From Platerodrilus igneus (lineage: Eukaryota > Arthropoda > Insecta > Coleoptera > Lycidae): DNA of 64,000 bases. Under the pieces are notes generated by a model. The model was not told where the DNA came from. It did no database searches and saw only the letters and a program-made list of their open reading frames with translations. The DNA is taken from the NCBI GenBank assembly GCA_036346225.1, contig JARFIW010001739.1, positions 10,395,001-10,459,000 of the forward strand, read 5' to 3'. Below, piece after piece: positions 34,622 through 45,889 of the stretch (its first letter is position 1; each line of letters opens with the position of its first letter). Made by a program: the position numbers and the translations under genes.

Positions 34622-34929
34622 GTATGTAGACGTCGCCGTGGATCAATGTAGTAAGTGTAAGACTACGGATCCCAAGGTCCTGGGTTCGAATCCCGACACG
34701 GCCGATTGCTTGAAAAATGGCAGGTGAGCATTTTTCAGAAAAATTACGCCCTCGTTCGGATGAGAGGTTAAATAGAGGTCCCGTGTGTGAGTGTTGTCAC
34801 GCACGTTAAAAATCCCTACCTTGCCTGGAACGGTAAGGGTTTGGCAAAATTCCAAATTACCAGGCAACAAAAAACTCGCCTCCTGGCCAATGTAGTACCT
34901 TAGGGTGGAGCATTGGAAATGTAAATGAA
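34622..34929 (+). mobile_element. tRNA-derived SINE, copy 2 (most complete)
   Basis: The head reads CGCCGTGGATCAATGTAGTA (degenerate A box) and GGTTCGAATCCCGACACGG (B box of a tRNA-like RNA polymerase III promoter). The body carries TTGCTTGAAAAATGGCAGG, TTGTCACGCACGTTAAA and AAATCCCTACCTTGCC, and the 3' part GGCAACAAAAAACTCGCCTC and TGGAGCATTGGAAATG. A 12-bp duplication (34609-34620 and 34930-34941) brackets it. It lies in the integrase of a BEL/Pao provirus and is therefore younger than that provirus. It lacks a poly(A) tail; the 3' end may match an unseen partner LINE. Confidence 0.9.
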
Positions 34930-35906
34930 CGGTAGGAGCAGTCTTCCAACAAATCACACACCGACTCAGAACACGACGAATTGACTGCTTACTAGAAACA
35001 ATCCAAAATTGTTGACGGACGATAAAATCAACCATTTGAACACCCGCATGGAAGTAAAACGACTTTTACTAGGCAAAACGACGGGAAATTTCTTTTCAGA
35101 TAATAAGGGTGCATGAGACAGCCGGTCACCAACCCGTACGATTACTTGTTTAATAAAGGGGGACAATTTGCAAAAATTCTTTTTTAGAACTGATCCAGAT
35201 TGGAAGGCGTCCAGTTCAATTGAGAAAGGAGTTTTTTCAGTGTACTTAATGAAAGGGATCGAAGCATTATGTAGCTCGAAAAAGAACAAGGGTCCGGTGT
35301 ATTTTGACAACGGATGTTGTAAGTTATGAACAAACCGGAGAATCCAAGCGACTTTGCGAATAATAAATTGAAAAGAAGAATTATTTTCCAAAACTATTTT
35401 AATCTAAGAAAAGAACACGACGGCGATCAGAACAATACAACGTTCTTCGACGAGAACTTCAGAAGAATTAAAATGTGGTATATGTGGACTGTATTTTTCT
35501 AACAAACTGTACAAGGCAGGGGATGCCGCCCACCATAAAGAACACTAACACAAGTCGCTTGGTAGTAATCCACGCGATCCGATATCGGCAGGATTTTCAT
35601 TGAAGGGAATATGATCCTACGAAGAGCTAGAAGTGTTTTCATGAATATAGGAGACTCGATTTGCGACAAAGGTCTTCCAGCGCTGTGGTGGGGAACGAAT
35701 CCAAAAAAAGAACCATCATGGAATCAAACCAACAAAATTTTTTATCAAATGTAAGATGGAAATCAAAGGTTTTGAGGATAAAGGTTAATAGTTTTGATGC
35801 TAAGCGGGAAGCTGAAGGGTACGAAGAGGAGCGACTTTAGATGTTCCACAAACTAAGCGGACCTCAGTAGAAGAATAGGTGACAAAAAGAAAACAAACCA
35901 CAGCGC

Positions 35907-36685
35907 TCAATTAAATTTTTTACTAGGAAAGTTATGGGGGGATAAAATTCCCATAGGGTCGAAAATACGAGCTAAGGTAGAAAGTATGTTGCGTTTGGTA
36001 CATGTTATTGATTGTGGTTGAACTAGAAAACAAAAAGTATCTAAAGTGGGGTTCCATTGAAGACCTACAACTTTCACAGGTTGAGCGTCAGGATTCTCAA
36101 ACGAGCGAGAACGTGCGAATTGTTGCGAAGCGGAAAGATCTTTGAGTAATTCAGGTTGATTACTAGACCACTTATGAAGTTCAAAACCACCCAGTTTTAG
36201 AAGAGCAATTAATTGATTTCGTAATGCAAGGGTTGACTCAATAGAGTTCCCACCACAAGCGTTATCATCGCTATAGATGTGATTGCGAAGAGCAAAAGCG
36301 GCCAGAGGAAAAGAGTTTCCTTCGTCCTCGGCCAAGTGCAGAAGCGTGCGTATCGCAAGAAAAGGAGTGCAATTTACCCCATGGGTAACTGTATTCAATT
36401 GAAAGTCCTGAATAGGTTCCTCAGGAGAAAAACGCCAAACAATTCTTTGATAGTCACAATAAGCGGGAATAATAAGGTTTTGTCTATACAAATGACAAAT
36501 ATCTGCAGTAATAACATAAGAATGAAGGCGAAATTGTAACAAAATTGCAGTAATGTCTAGTTGAAGTTTGAGCCCAAAACAAATGATCATTTAAAGAGGA
36601 TCGAGATAAAGTTTTAGCGGAAGCGTTAAAAACTACACGTAGCTTAGTACTTATACTTTCTAGTTTCACAACACAATGATGCGAG
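35907..36685 (-). pseudogene. BEL/Pao reverse transcriptase, first pol copy
   Basis: The RT begins right after the solo-LTR insertion with STKLRVVFNASAKTLSRSSL. After a frameshift it is open for 227 codons: LRLHSYVITADICHLYRQ-type core (HSYVITADI with the first Asp), QRIVWRFSPEEPIQDF, TPFLAIRTLLHLAEDEG, HIYSDDNACGG (catalytic box YSDD, 36264-36275) and LKLGGFELHKWSSNQPELLK. It ends at SPHNFPSKKFN, where sequence homologous to about 190 bp of the second copy is missing. Both catalytic Asp of the YxDD box remain. Confidence 0.85.
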
Positions 36686-36689
36686 ATAT

Positions 36690-38460
36690 TGTAACCATCC
36701 GGTCAACACTTCTGTGTCAGCATTCTATTTATATAATATTTCTAAATTCAATTGTCTGCTGATAGCATTGTCCTGCTATCTATATCGTTGTTACCTTTGC
36801 GCTTCATTTGTGTTAACCTTCATAATTACAAGTTATTGCCGTATACTCAAATTTACGTTACTTATCTGCATTGGAAATTACAAATATGATAATAAGCTGT
36901 ACTTTGCTTTTGTCCTTGTGGATAAGAGGCATTCTTATTTCGATCGTTGTTGGTGAAAGTTGGATTCTGCCGATATAAACGTATTGATTACGGATTTAGG
37001 TAGAACCGACAAATAATTATTGGAGTTTGGCAGTTTTGGTTTTATGGTTTTTGAATACCTTTTGCACGCTTCGATTTTCACTTGTAGTGGATTTAAATTC
37101 ATCATCAGCGTTCATAATTGGTATGAATTAAAACAGATTAAATTTTATTATTTTAATTTTTCTAGGTGCAGATGTTCGTTATTGAAATCTAAATATTGTA
37201 ACGTCCTGTTATCTCTAAATCAGTTAGTGCACATTTAATTGACCCACTTACGTGGTAATTAATATCTCAATTTTTGTTTGCAACTTGATTTCTAATATTA
37301 AATTTTAGGGTCCTTCTTCTACTTTTTCCTCCCTACGCCGTCTGATTGTGCGTTATACGTATGCTCTTCATTCTGTTTATGCTCCTGTCTCCGTTATCTC
37401 AAGAACGTTGTCGCACTATCAACGTTATTATTTATCTGTCGTTGCTCTGGGTTACCATTCCAGCAGCCTAGGACTTCGACGACCGTTGATGTGAGATAAC
37501 TACGTACAGAAGCTAATCATTGAGTAAGATTATTCCATATATTTATTGTTCGTTGTTAGTGTTTGTGCTTATTTTGTGCCATTTTGGTTTTATTATTTTT
37601 CCTTATTAATACTTAATATTAATAATTTGAGGTATTGCTGTTCATAGGAAGTACCTCTACTTCATTCAAAAATTTAGTAATACTGATGTACAAAATTTAA
37701 TATTTAAAACAAATTTTTAGTATATTTCTAGGCACCCTCTTTACTGCCTAGGATGATTCATTGAGATAATTGTGAAATATTTCAACAGTACGTTAAGGTA
37801 TCTAATATTTACACTATTGTTAGAGATTGCTCCCACGAGGTGCTTATTTGAAATTGAGGTTAGAACACCTAGCACTTAATTTATGGTGCATTTTACGTAC
37901 TACTACATGCTTTCTTGGCCAAGGGTATTTGAGTACGTGAGTAATAAATAACTTTAAAGTGAGTGAGAAATTAAAAGTTATTCTTCCCTGATTTGCACTC
38001 GTGCGGGGTTACTTATGATAATATTTACTAATTTTGTATTTTCTATTCTTGTGTTAATCATAATTGCTGTAATATTGAAATTCAACTGGTATTTGGAATT
38101 TTTGTTATTAATTGTTTTTGTGTTCCGATGCGATATTAAAGATAGTTATTTTGTGAAGTTGCGTGTTTTATATTTATGATCTGGAAGGGGGTTCCTTCGA
38201 AGTCTGTTGGAACTAGGACTTTAAGTTTCATACGCTCCTTAATTGTTATCAGTTCCTGGCGCCTTGGCATTCCCTGTCCAGGCTCTGATTCAATACTAAC
38301 CCTTATTAATTTAATCTGTGCAGTACATTTTCTGATCTACCCTGAATTAGAGTCTCACTCTGACTTAGCCGGAGCAAAAGTTGTCACCACCCCCAACCCA
38401 AAAGCCGCTACCTAAGCACTTTTCTAGCGGCCGTCAACTTGACTTAAATTTTCCGTGACA
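36690..38460 (-). mobile_element. Probable solo LTR inserted in BEL/Pao pol
   Basis: Without this block the pol text would read CTTATTATATCTCGCATCA on the minus strand, as in the plus-strand provirus (CTTATTACATCCCGCATCA at 61415). The block is 1771 bp, starts TGTCACGG and ends GGTTACA on the minus strand (TG...CA), and ATAT flanks both sides (36686-36689 and 38461-38464). It has no coding potential. Inverted dinucleotide ends with a 4-bp target duplication fit a long solo LTR of a Ty3/gypsy-like element. Orientation is a guess. Confidence 0.65.
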
Positions 38461-38811
38461 ATATAATAAGAATTGCCAGATAGAGAACCAACTTGATCAG
38501 GTTGCATATGTTTGGAATGTAAATAGTCGCGCATAAACGAAACGTATTGTTCATAAATCGCGACTGTTTAATTAGACGGTTTTCTAAAAATACAAAACGC
38601 TGTTAAGCAAGATCATGACTACCAGGAAAGTAAGATTTTGGATCTTTAAAGGGTAGTGAGATTACATACCATCCTTACTCATTGCGGCGAATAGTGTCAA
38701 CAAAATTCTTTTCAACTAAGATTTCACTAGGTATGAAAGGTTTAGCCTCAGGAACATCTTTGACTTCCCAAAATTTAGCGACAATATCTTCCAAAGGGGA
38801 AGGAGACTCTG

Positions 38812-39345
38812 TCATCCAAATAAGCTAGTGATCTGTGAAAAGGGTGCGGTAGGAATAGCTTCCATTAGAACATACCCAAAAACAGTATTAATTGCAACAG
38901 GTTGATCACTAGAACCTCGGATGCGGCCATTTAATAAAACTTTAGGAAAAATATCAGCGCCATGTAGTAAATCAATCGATCCAGATTGAACAAAGAGCGG
39001 ATCAGCTAACTTGATATTAGTTAGATGATCGAAATTTTCAGAAGAAATATTAGTAGTAGGTAAATTTTCACAAACTTTATGAAGTACGGCAGCTTCGAAA
39101 TTAATAATAGGCGAGGAAGCATCTATTGGTTTGAGCGAAACGGTTATAGCGCCATGTATAGCCGCGGAGCGCATGGAACTTAAACCACTAACGGTTAAAG
39201 AATGCGGAGTAGCGCGAAAACCCAAACGCTTCACACTATTTTGCGAAATAAAAGAAGTCAAGCTACCGGAATCGAGTAAACAACGAAATTTCCGACAAGA
39301 ACCAGAGCGGTCAGCGATTTCTACCTGAACTGTGGAAAGTAACAC
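38812..39345 (-). pseudogene. BEL/Pao aspartic protease region
   Basis: 178 open codons encode TVQVEIADRSGSCRKFRCLL, DSGSLTSFIS (catalytic DSG) and SVKRLGFRATPHSLTVSG, then LADPLFVQSGSIDLLHGADI, VLLNGRIRGSSDQPVAINTV and FGYVLM. BEL/Pao proteases use a single-domain DSG motif and this downstream GAD segment leads into RT. The frame breaks at 38812, and about 350 bp later the solo LTR interrupts pol. This copy keeps the catalytic Gly that the plus-strand provirus has lost. Confidence 0.85.
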
Positions 39346-39415
39346 GACGGAATTTTAGGGAGCGATTTAAGTAAAACAACATTCGAAGTCGACGGGCCGC
39401 TACTTCTAAACGAAG

Positions 39416-40449
39416 TCAATGTTTCCTCAGACGCCGGAGAGTGGAAGGCGTGTAGCGGTCCTGAATAGCGGAACTAGTACAAAGTAAAACCTTAGAGGAT
39501 GCGGGAGCAGAGCTGAAACTAGCGTTGGTACTAGAATCGGAAGCGGGTTTAGACGAAATGCGGTAGAAGTGTAACAAAGAATGGTAACGTTGATTACATT
39601 GGCGGCAAGAAATAGTTGATCTGCATTTATTCAAAATGTGGGAGCTACTAAGACAGTTAAAACAAAGTTGGTGTTTCTTAACAACATTGTAGCGATCCTG
39701 AGAAGAAAGTTTAGCGAAATTATTACAACGATAAAGAGTATGGTCTTGGTGACAAAGCGGACATTTAACGACGTTATGACTGGTATGTACTAACATGGAA
39801 ACAGCGGAGCAAGACCTAGCATTGTTGTTAGTATGAACAACTTGGTTTAAATTAGATTTATGATTGATCGACAAATTTGATAAAGATTTTCAAGTTTTTT
39901 TCCAAGTAAACAATTAACTCTACATAGGATGAGATAGAAGAGGGATCCTGATGCGACTCAAAATTATGGTCACTGTGCACATCTAGGCGGTTTAGAATCA
40001 TTTGCACCAGAATAAAGTCCCATTCCTCTACAGGCAAATCAAACTTCTTAAGGGCTTGCAAGTTATCGGTAAAAGTGTCTACTAGTTTTTGAAAATCTGA
40101 TGGGTGGTCAGAGTTCAATTTTGGGAATTTTTGAATTTTTTCCCAAAGAGCAGAAGTGATGCGGCGAATATTACAATATTTTTCGCGTATTTTATTACAT
40201 GCAAGGGAGTAATTTGAGGCGATTAGATCAAAATTTTTAATAGTAAGTAATGCGGAATTTTTCAAAGCGGACTGGAGGTAGAAAAAATTTATCGACGTTG
40301 GAAAAGTCGTCATTATAGTGAACCAGACTATCAAATCGATCAATAAAGGTTTCGAACGGACTTATATCACCGTCAAATGAAGGGAGAATCATCGGTTGTA
40401 GGATCACTTTGGATTTTGCACTGTGTGAAGGTGCGGATCCACCTTTCAC
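39416..40449 (-). pseudogene. BEL/Pao gag, broken
   Basis: The first piece (40449-40237) reads MILPSFDGDISPFETFIDRF and DSLVHYNDD. The second (40343-39858) reads LQSALKNSALLTIKNFDLIA, KIREKYCNIRRITSALWEKI and LVDTFTDNLQALKKFDLPVE. The third (39874-39416) carries three knuckles: CPLCHQDHTLYRC, CFNCLSSSHILNKC (C-X2-C-X4-H-X4-C) and CRQCNQRYHSLLH. Gag forms the particle and binds RNA. Two frameshifts separate the pieces. The N-terminal part between 40450 and the 5' LTR is not open. Confidence 0.85.
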
Positions 40450-40783
40450 AGGGGAGGCAAGATTGATTAGAAATAACTTGAAATAAAGGACTTTAACAAG
40501 AAAAAAGCTATTGTCAAAGCGCTTTCTGATTTAATCCTCTATTTCAAACTGATTATCTGCGTCTTCAGCCGAAGCGATTTCACCAAGAATGGAATTATGT
40601 TAAACACTACAAATAATTTAAAGACCATGTTCAAATATTAATCAACCAAGTATGTAACTATAAGATAGTAACTACCAAGATACATAAATGCTATACCTTG
40701 ATAAACAGTATCTAACAACGTAAGGTGTTAAAAATTTTAGAGCTCGCAGGAAACATTCAGATCCGGCGAGAATTGATCATTTA

Positions 40784-41146
40784 TGTTAGTGCGGCGGTTA
40801 ACTTCGATAACCACAGATGGTGAAATTAGTAGACATGTATATTTAACAATAAGAATACCGGAAACTTTCAAGTACTTACCTGAGTTATTAGGTTTAGCGG
40901 TGTTCGAACAATTAATAGTAAACAACGTCAACTTTTGATATAAGTTCGCATCGGTCTAAAAAAAACCCATAGCGGCGCACAGCACTTTAAACTAAGTTTT
41001 CGTGGTACATTAATAATACAGAGTCGCTTGAAGCCTGAATCTCGACAAATATAATGACATTTAACGTCCAGAGGGCGGATGCGAGTTTACCTGCTAGCTT
41101 CATCATGTTAACTAACGGTAAATTAACTATAAATACAAACGGGACA
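40784..41146 (-). repeat. BEL/Pao 5' LTR (minus element)
   Basis: 363 bp, TGTCCCGTTTG to ...ACTAACA on the minus strand, aligned with 30679-31038. No clear tRNA primer-binding site could be identified directly to its left on the plus strand. Confidence 0.9.
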
Positions 41147-41151
41147 ACATG
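41147..41151. repeat. Target-site duplication, right (ACATG)
   Basis: ACATG immediately right of the 5' LTR end GGGACA; identical to 30674-30678. Confidence 0.85.
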
Positions 41152-41462
41152 CAATCTTAAAGGGTTACCCATTTGTTGTCGATAATTAGCTTTAGATTTT
41201 TGTCATATAGTCAATTTCCGTTTTTTGACAAATATTTATCCGGTCTGTAGGAAAGAAGCTCAAGTCGTAAATTCCAGCATTCCAAAATCTGGGAGCTATT
41301 ACTATTTTACTGACAGCAATTAAGAATCATGGAAAAAATAATGCATTTGGGAGAAAACTTATAAAAATAGTAATTTTTAAGTATCGGTCTGAATTTCATC
41401 TTGAAGTCAACTGTACTAAAGCATTACTGAGTATTGTTGACAACCAGCTATAGAAGACAGTA
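41152..41462. other. No recognisable gene
   Basis: Spacer between the BEL/Pao provirus and the satellite array; nothing supported. Confidence 0.5.
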
Positions 41463-44400
41463 GCGCTAACTTTTTTGTGCTTTGTTTTTGTACTAATCCT
41501 TTTTGCGTCGAGAATGGGTTCTTTCTGCGAGGAACAGTATTGTGTCTGCCAAGAAGCATTTTTAAAAACTGAGCCTATTCATTTTTATCCACATACACCC
41601 AGAAATACGACACCAAAAAATTCAAGCAAAATACAATCCACAAAAAACTGTACAGCGCCTGCAAAACAGAAAATATTCTTTATAAAACATATCTTCCATG
41701 CAAGCGCTGTAACTTTTTTTTGATACTGTTTTTATTCTGATACTTTTTTTATTATGTTCCTGGCTGTGTGTAGATGAAATTGGACAGGCTAAATTTTTGA
41801 AAAATGTTTTATTTTAGTATTTGTGTTTATTTTTGAACGTTGGACAAGTTCCTGAAAAATAGTTTTTTATGTGCGGGTGCCGTAACGTTTTTCTTGTGTT
41901 GTTTATTGTTCTGATTCTTATTGTATTGTGTTCCTGTGCGTGTGTAGATGAGAATGAACAATCTGAATTTTTGTAAATAATCTTGGTGGCCAAAATATTG
42001 TCCTTTCATACTTTTTTAAGAAAACTTTCTTCTGTGCAGAAAAGTATCATGCCTGCCAAGGAAACACTTTCAAAACTTCTACACGTCCATTCCCATCCGC
42101 ACATCCAGGAATAGGATACAAAAAGAACTAGAGCAAAGCAAAAAACAAATAGAAAACATTTTTTATAAGACTGATTTCTTCCGTGTGGAACGTTGAAACT
42201 CTTTTTGTGTACTGTTCTTTGCTTTGTTTCTTTTTGATTGTATTTCTGGGTGTGTAGATGAGGATGGACAGGCCAAGTTTTTGAAAAATGTTTTAATTTG
42301 GTAGCTGTGTGTAATTTTGCATGTTGAACACGTATTTGACAAATGATTTCTTCCACGCAAACGCTGTAATTCTTTTTTGTGCTTTGTTTATTGTTTTAAT
42401 TCTTTTTGTAGTATCGTATTCCACTACGTGTATAAATGAGAATGGACAGGCTGAATTTTCTAAAATGCCCTTGGCAGCCAACATATTGTCCTATTATTAC
42501 ATTTTAGGAATGCTTTCTATTAGAACACAAACAAAACAAAAAAGTTACAGCACCCGTAAAGGAGAAAACTTTATAAAGCTGATTTCTTCCGCGCCGGCGC
42601 TGTAACTTTCTTTGTGTTCTGATATTTGTTTTGTTGCTTTTTTGTATTGCATTTCTGAGTGTGTACATGAGGATAGGCAGAGTAAATTTTTGAATAATGT
42701 GTTATTTTGGGGTCTGTATGTATATTTGCATGTTGAACACGTTTTTGAAGTACTATTTCTTCGATGTAGCTATTTTATGCATTATTTATTGTCTTGATTA
42801 CTTTTGTATCATGTCCTGTGCGTGCTTAGATGAGAATAAAGGGGCAGAATTTTAGAAGGTACCCTTGACACCCAAAATCTTGTCTTATCAATACTTCTAA
42901 GAATGCTTTTTCTTTGTAAAATAGATTTGTAACAGCCAACGAAGCATTTTCAGAAACTGATCCCGTCAATTTTCATCCACATACACACTAGAATACAATA
43001 CTCAAAGAATTAGAACTAAAAGCAACACAAAAAAAGCTACAGCGCTCGCAGAGGAGAAAACTTTCTTTATAAAACTGATGTCTACCATACGTACCCTGTA
43101 ACTTTCTTTGTGTACTGACTGTTGATTTGATTCTCTTTGAACTGTGTTTCATGTGTGCGCGCGCGCTTGTGTGTAGATGAGGATGGATGGAGTAAATTTT
43201 TAAAAAGTTTTTATTTTGGTGTCTATGTGTACATTTTACGTGTTGGACACGCTTTTGAAGAATGGCTTTGTCTGTGCCGCCTTTGTAACTGGCTATGTGT
43301 ATTGTTCATTGTTCTAATTCTTTTTGTATCGTATTCATGTGCGTGCGTAGATGAGAACGGGTAGACTGAATTGTGAAAAATGCCCTTGGCAGTCTACATA
43401 TTATCCTATCATTATCTTTTAACAATACTTTCTTCCGAGAAGAATAGTATTGTGGCTGTCAAAGGGACATTTTCAAAAATTGAGACCGTTCATTTTTATT
43501 CTATACCCAGTAATACGATAAAAAGAATTGGAATAAAAAACAAAGCAAAAGAGTTGTAGCACCCACAAAGGGGAGAACGTTTTTCATAAGACAATTTCTT
43601 CCGTGCGGGTGTTCTAACCTTTTTATGTGTACTGTCGTTTGTTCTGATTCCTTTTATATTGTGTTTCTCGCTGTGTGCAGATGAAGATAAACAAGGCACA
43701 TTTTTGGAAACCGTTTTATTTTATGTGTGGGTGTATTTTTGCGTGTTACACACGTTTCTATAGATTTTTTCTGAGCGGGCGCTGCAACTGTTTGTGCGTA
43801 TTTGTTTATTGTTCTAATCCTTTCTGTAACCTGTTCCTGTGCGTGTGTAGATGAGAATCAACAAACTGAAATATCGAAAATGCTCTTGGTAGCCAAAATA
43901 ATTTCTTATTATTGGTTCCTAAGACACCTTTTCTGTGAGGAATAGCTTTGTTACTGCCGAGGAGGCATTTTCAAAAATTGAACCTGTTCATTTTCATCTT
44001 TTACCCAGCAATACGATTCAAAAACAAATACAATAGAGAACATAACACAAAAAAGGTAATAGCGCCTACAAAGAAGAAACTTTTCTTTGTAAATCTAATT
44101 TCTCCCATGCGAGCGCTGTAACTTCTTCTTTGATTCGTTTTGTGTTGTGCTTCTGGGCGGGTGGAGATGAGGATGGTCAGGTTAAATTCAGGAAACTATT
44201 TTACTTTGTTGCCTATGTGTATGTTTGCGTGTTGAACTCATTTTTGAAGAACGATTTTTTCTGTGCGGGCACTTCTTTGTGTATCGTTTATTGCTCTAAT
44301 TACTTTTGTATCGTGTTTCTGTGCGTGTGTGTGTGTGCGCGCGCGTATGCGCGTGTGTGTAAGCGTGTCCGTGTGCGTGTGCGTGTGCGTGCGCGCGCGC

Positions 44401-45880
44401 GCGTGCGTACGTACGTACGTACGTGCGTGCGTGCGTGCGTGTGTGTGTGTGGGCGCGATTGATTGAATCCTTAAAATTGTCCTTGCTAGTCATGCAGCCC
44501 TATCATTATTTTTAAGAATGCTTTCTCCAATAAGGAATAGTGCTGTGGCGGCCAAAAGAGGGTATTTTCAAAACTTCCATCATTTGTCCTGAAATACAAT
44601 ACAAACAAGATTAGAACAAAAAACAAAATACACAAGAAGTTGCAGCGCCCGTAAGGGAGAACGCTTTTTTTGTAACACTTATCCCTTTCGTACGAGCGCT
44701 TTAACAACCTATTTGTGTACTGTTCTTTGTTTGATTCTTTTTGAATTGTATTTCTGGATGTGTGTTGATGACGATGTACATACTAAATTTTAAAAATTTT
44801 GTTATTTTGGTGTGTGTGTGTGTGTATGTCTATGTGTTGGACACGTTTTTATAGAACGATTTCTTCGGTGCAGACCCAGTAAATCTTTCTTGTGTATTAT
44901 TTATTGTTCTAATTCTTTTTGTATATTGTTCGTGTGCAGATGAAAATGGACGGTTGAATTTTTGAAGTTGCCCTTAGTCCTATTATTATTATTATTTTAT
45001 GTGGCTTTATTCTGTGAGCAATAGTATTGTTGCTGCCAAGGGGGCATATTCAAAAATTAGGTACATCCATTTACATAATTGTTCTAGAATACAATACAAA
45101 AAAATGGGAACAAGGAAAAACAAAGAAGGTTATAGCGCCCACAAGGGAAATAAATTTCTTTGTAAAGCTGATTTCTTCCGTTCGGATGCTGTAACTTTAT
45201 TATGTGTACTGTTCTTTATTTTGAATCTTTCTGTGTTTTGTTTTTGGGTGTCGACTGGCAAAATTTTTGAAAAATGTTTTATTGTGGTGTTTAAGTGTAT
45301 TTTTGCGTGTTGGACACGTTTTTGAGAAACAATTTTTTCTGTCCAGAAGCAGTAACTTCTTTGTATTTGTTGATTGCTCTAAACCTTTTTGTATCATGTT
45401 CCTGCGCGCGTGTAGATGAGAATGGACTGGTTGAATTGTCAAAATTGCTCTTGTCAAACAAAACATTGTCCTGTTTTAATTTTATAAAAATGCTTTCTTC
45501 TGTGAGGAATAGTATTGTGCCTACCAACTGAGCACTCTCAAAAATTGAGCCAATCCATTTTCGTCCGTTAGCCAGAAATATGATACTAAAAGAATTAGAA
45601 CAAAAAGTAAAACACAAAATAGTTACAGCGTCGGCAAGGGAAAAACACTATTTATAAGACTGATTTGTTCCCTGAGACGCAGCAACCTTTTTTGTGTACT
45701 CTTTCTTACTTTGATTCTTAATGGATTGTGCTTCTGTATGTGTGTAAATGAGGATGGAGAGGCTAAATTTTTTAAAAATTATTTATAGAACATCGTGTTT
45801 TCTGTGCGGACGCTGTAAAATTTGTTGTGTATTGTTTATTGTTCTAGTTCTTTTTGTATCCTGCTATGAATGTAAATGAC
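41463..45880 (+). repeat. Satellite array with forward-forward-reverse monomers (left block)
   Basis: About nine units of roughly 480 bp. Each unit is built from three related ~155-bp monomers, two forward and one inverted. Forward monomers start GCGCTGTAAC, pass TTCTTTTTGTAT and TGTGTAGATGAGNATGGACAG and reach a TTTTTGAAAA segment; the inverted monomer shows the complements (CTGTCCATTTTCATC, ATACAAAAAGAAT, GTTACAGCGC). The second and third monomers face each other and form a palindrome centred near 42030, 42510, 42900, 43430, 43930, 44530, 45000 and 45490. No coding potential; the T-rich open frames in it are by-products. Units differ by perhaps 15-25 percent. Confidence 0.85.
44320..44457. 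repeat. Alternating purine-pyrimidine tract (GT/GC/GTAC)
   Basis: About 138 bp of GT, GC and ACGT alternation replace the short TGTGCGTGTGTAGATGAG segment of one satellite monomer. Such alternation can adopt Z-DNA. The cysteine- and arginine-rich frames read from it are artefacts. Confidence 0.9.
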
Positions 45881-45889
45881 TTTTCAAAC

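Larger units (their letters stand above)
34140..35890 (-). pseudogene. BEL/Pao RNase H and integrase, first pol copy
   Basis: The RNase H part (about 35890-35450) is out of frame in several places and lacks about 190 bp before it that the second copy keeps. From 35391 the frame reads FIIRKVAWILRFVHNLQHPL, SVLKKNFCKLSPFIKQVIVR and SEKKFPVVLPSK. A SINE (34622-34929) then interrupts. Beyond it the core gives FLRSGVDFAGPFF, which keeps the first catalytic Asp, and RFIARRGRCDH. The copy ends at GVKSVKTLLPRTIGEQVLTY near 34145 and runs straight into the RT thumb of the second copy. Frameshifts make it inactive. Confidence 0.8.
30679..41146 (-). mobile_element. BEL/Pao LTR retrotransposon, rearranged provirus
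   Basis: Two LTRs of about 360 bp (40784-41146 as 5' and 30679-31038 as 3') bound a 10.47-kb element read on the minus strand. ACATG flanks it on both sides (30674-30678 and 41147-41151), a 5-bp target duplication usual for BEL/Pao. Gag, protease, RT, RNase H and integrase occur, but the RT thumb-RNase H-integrase stretch is present twice in tandem, meeting near 34140. Later insertions are a probable solo LTR (36690-38460), a SINE (34622-34929) and a TG-rich minisatellite block (about 32177-32865). All coding parts carry defects. Confidence 0.9.

Noticed and set aside
34660..34710. tRNA gene
   Set aside because: A B box and partial A box are present but there is no foldable cloverleaf and the sequence continues into a SINE body flanked by target duplications.
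44130..44493. Arg/Cys-rich and Thr/His-rich frames
   Set aside because: By-products of the alternating GT/GC tract within a satellite monomer.
41475..45617. Many Phe/Leu/Val-rich frames resembling membrane proteins
   Set aside because: The T-rich satellite monomers translate as hydrophobic runs; the frames recur with the repeat and have no conserved starts.
41463..45880. CRISPR-like array
   Set aside because: The repeats are ~155-bp diverged monomers without short uniform repeats or unique spacers, in eukaryotic DNA.
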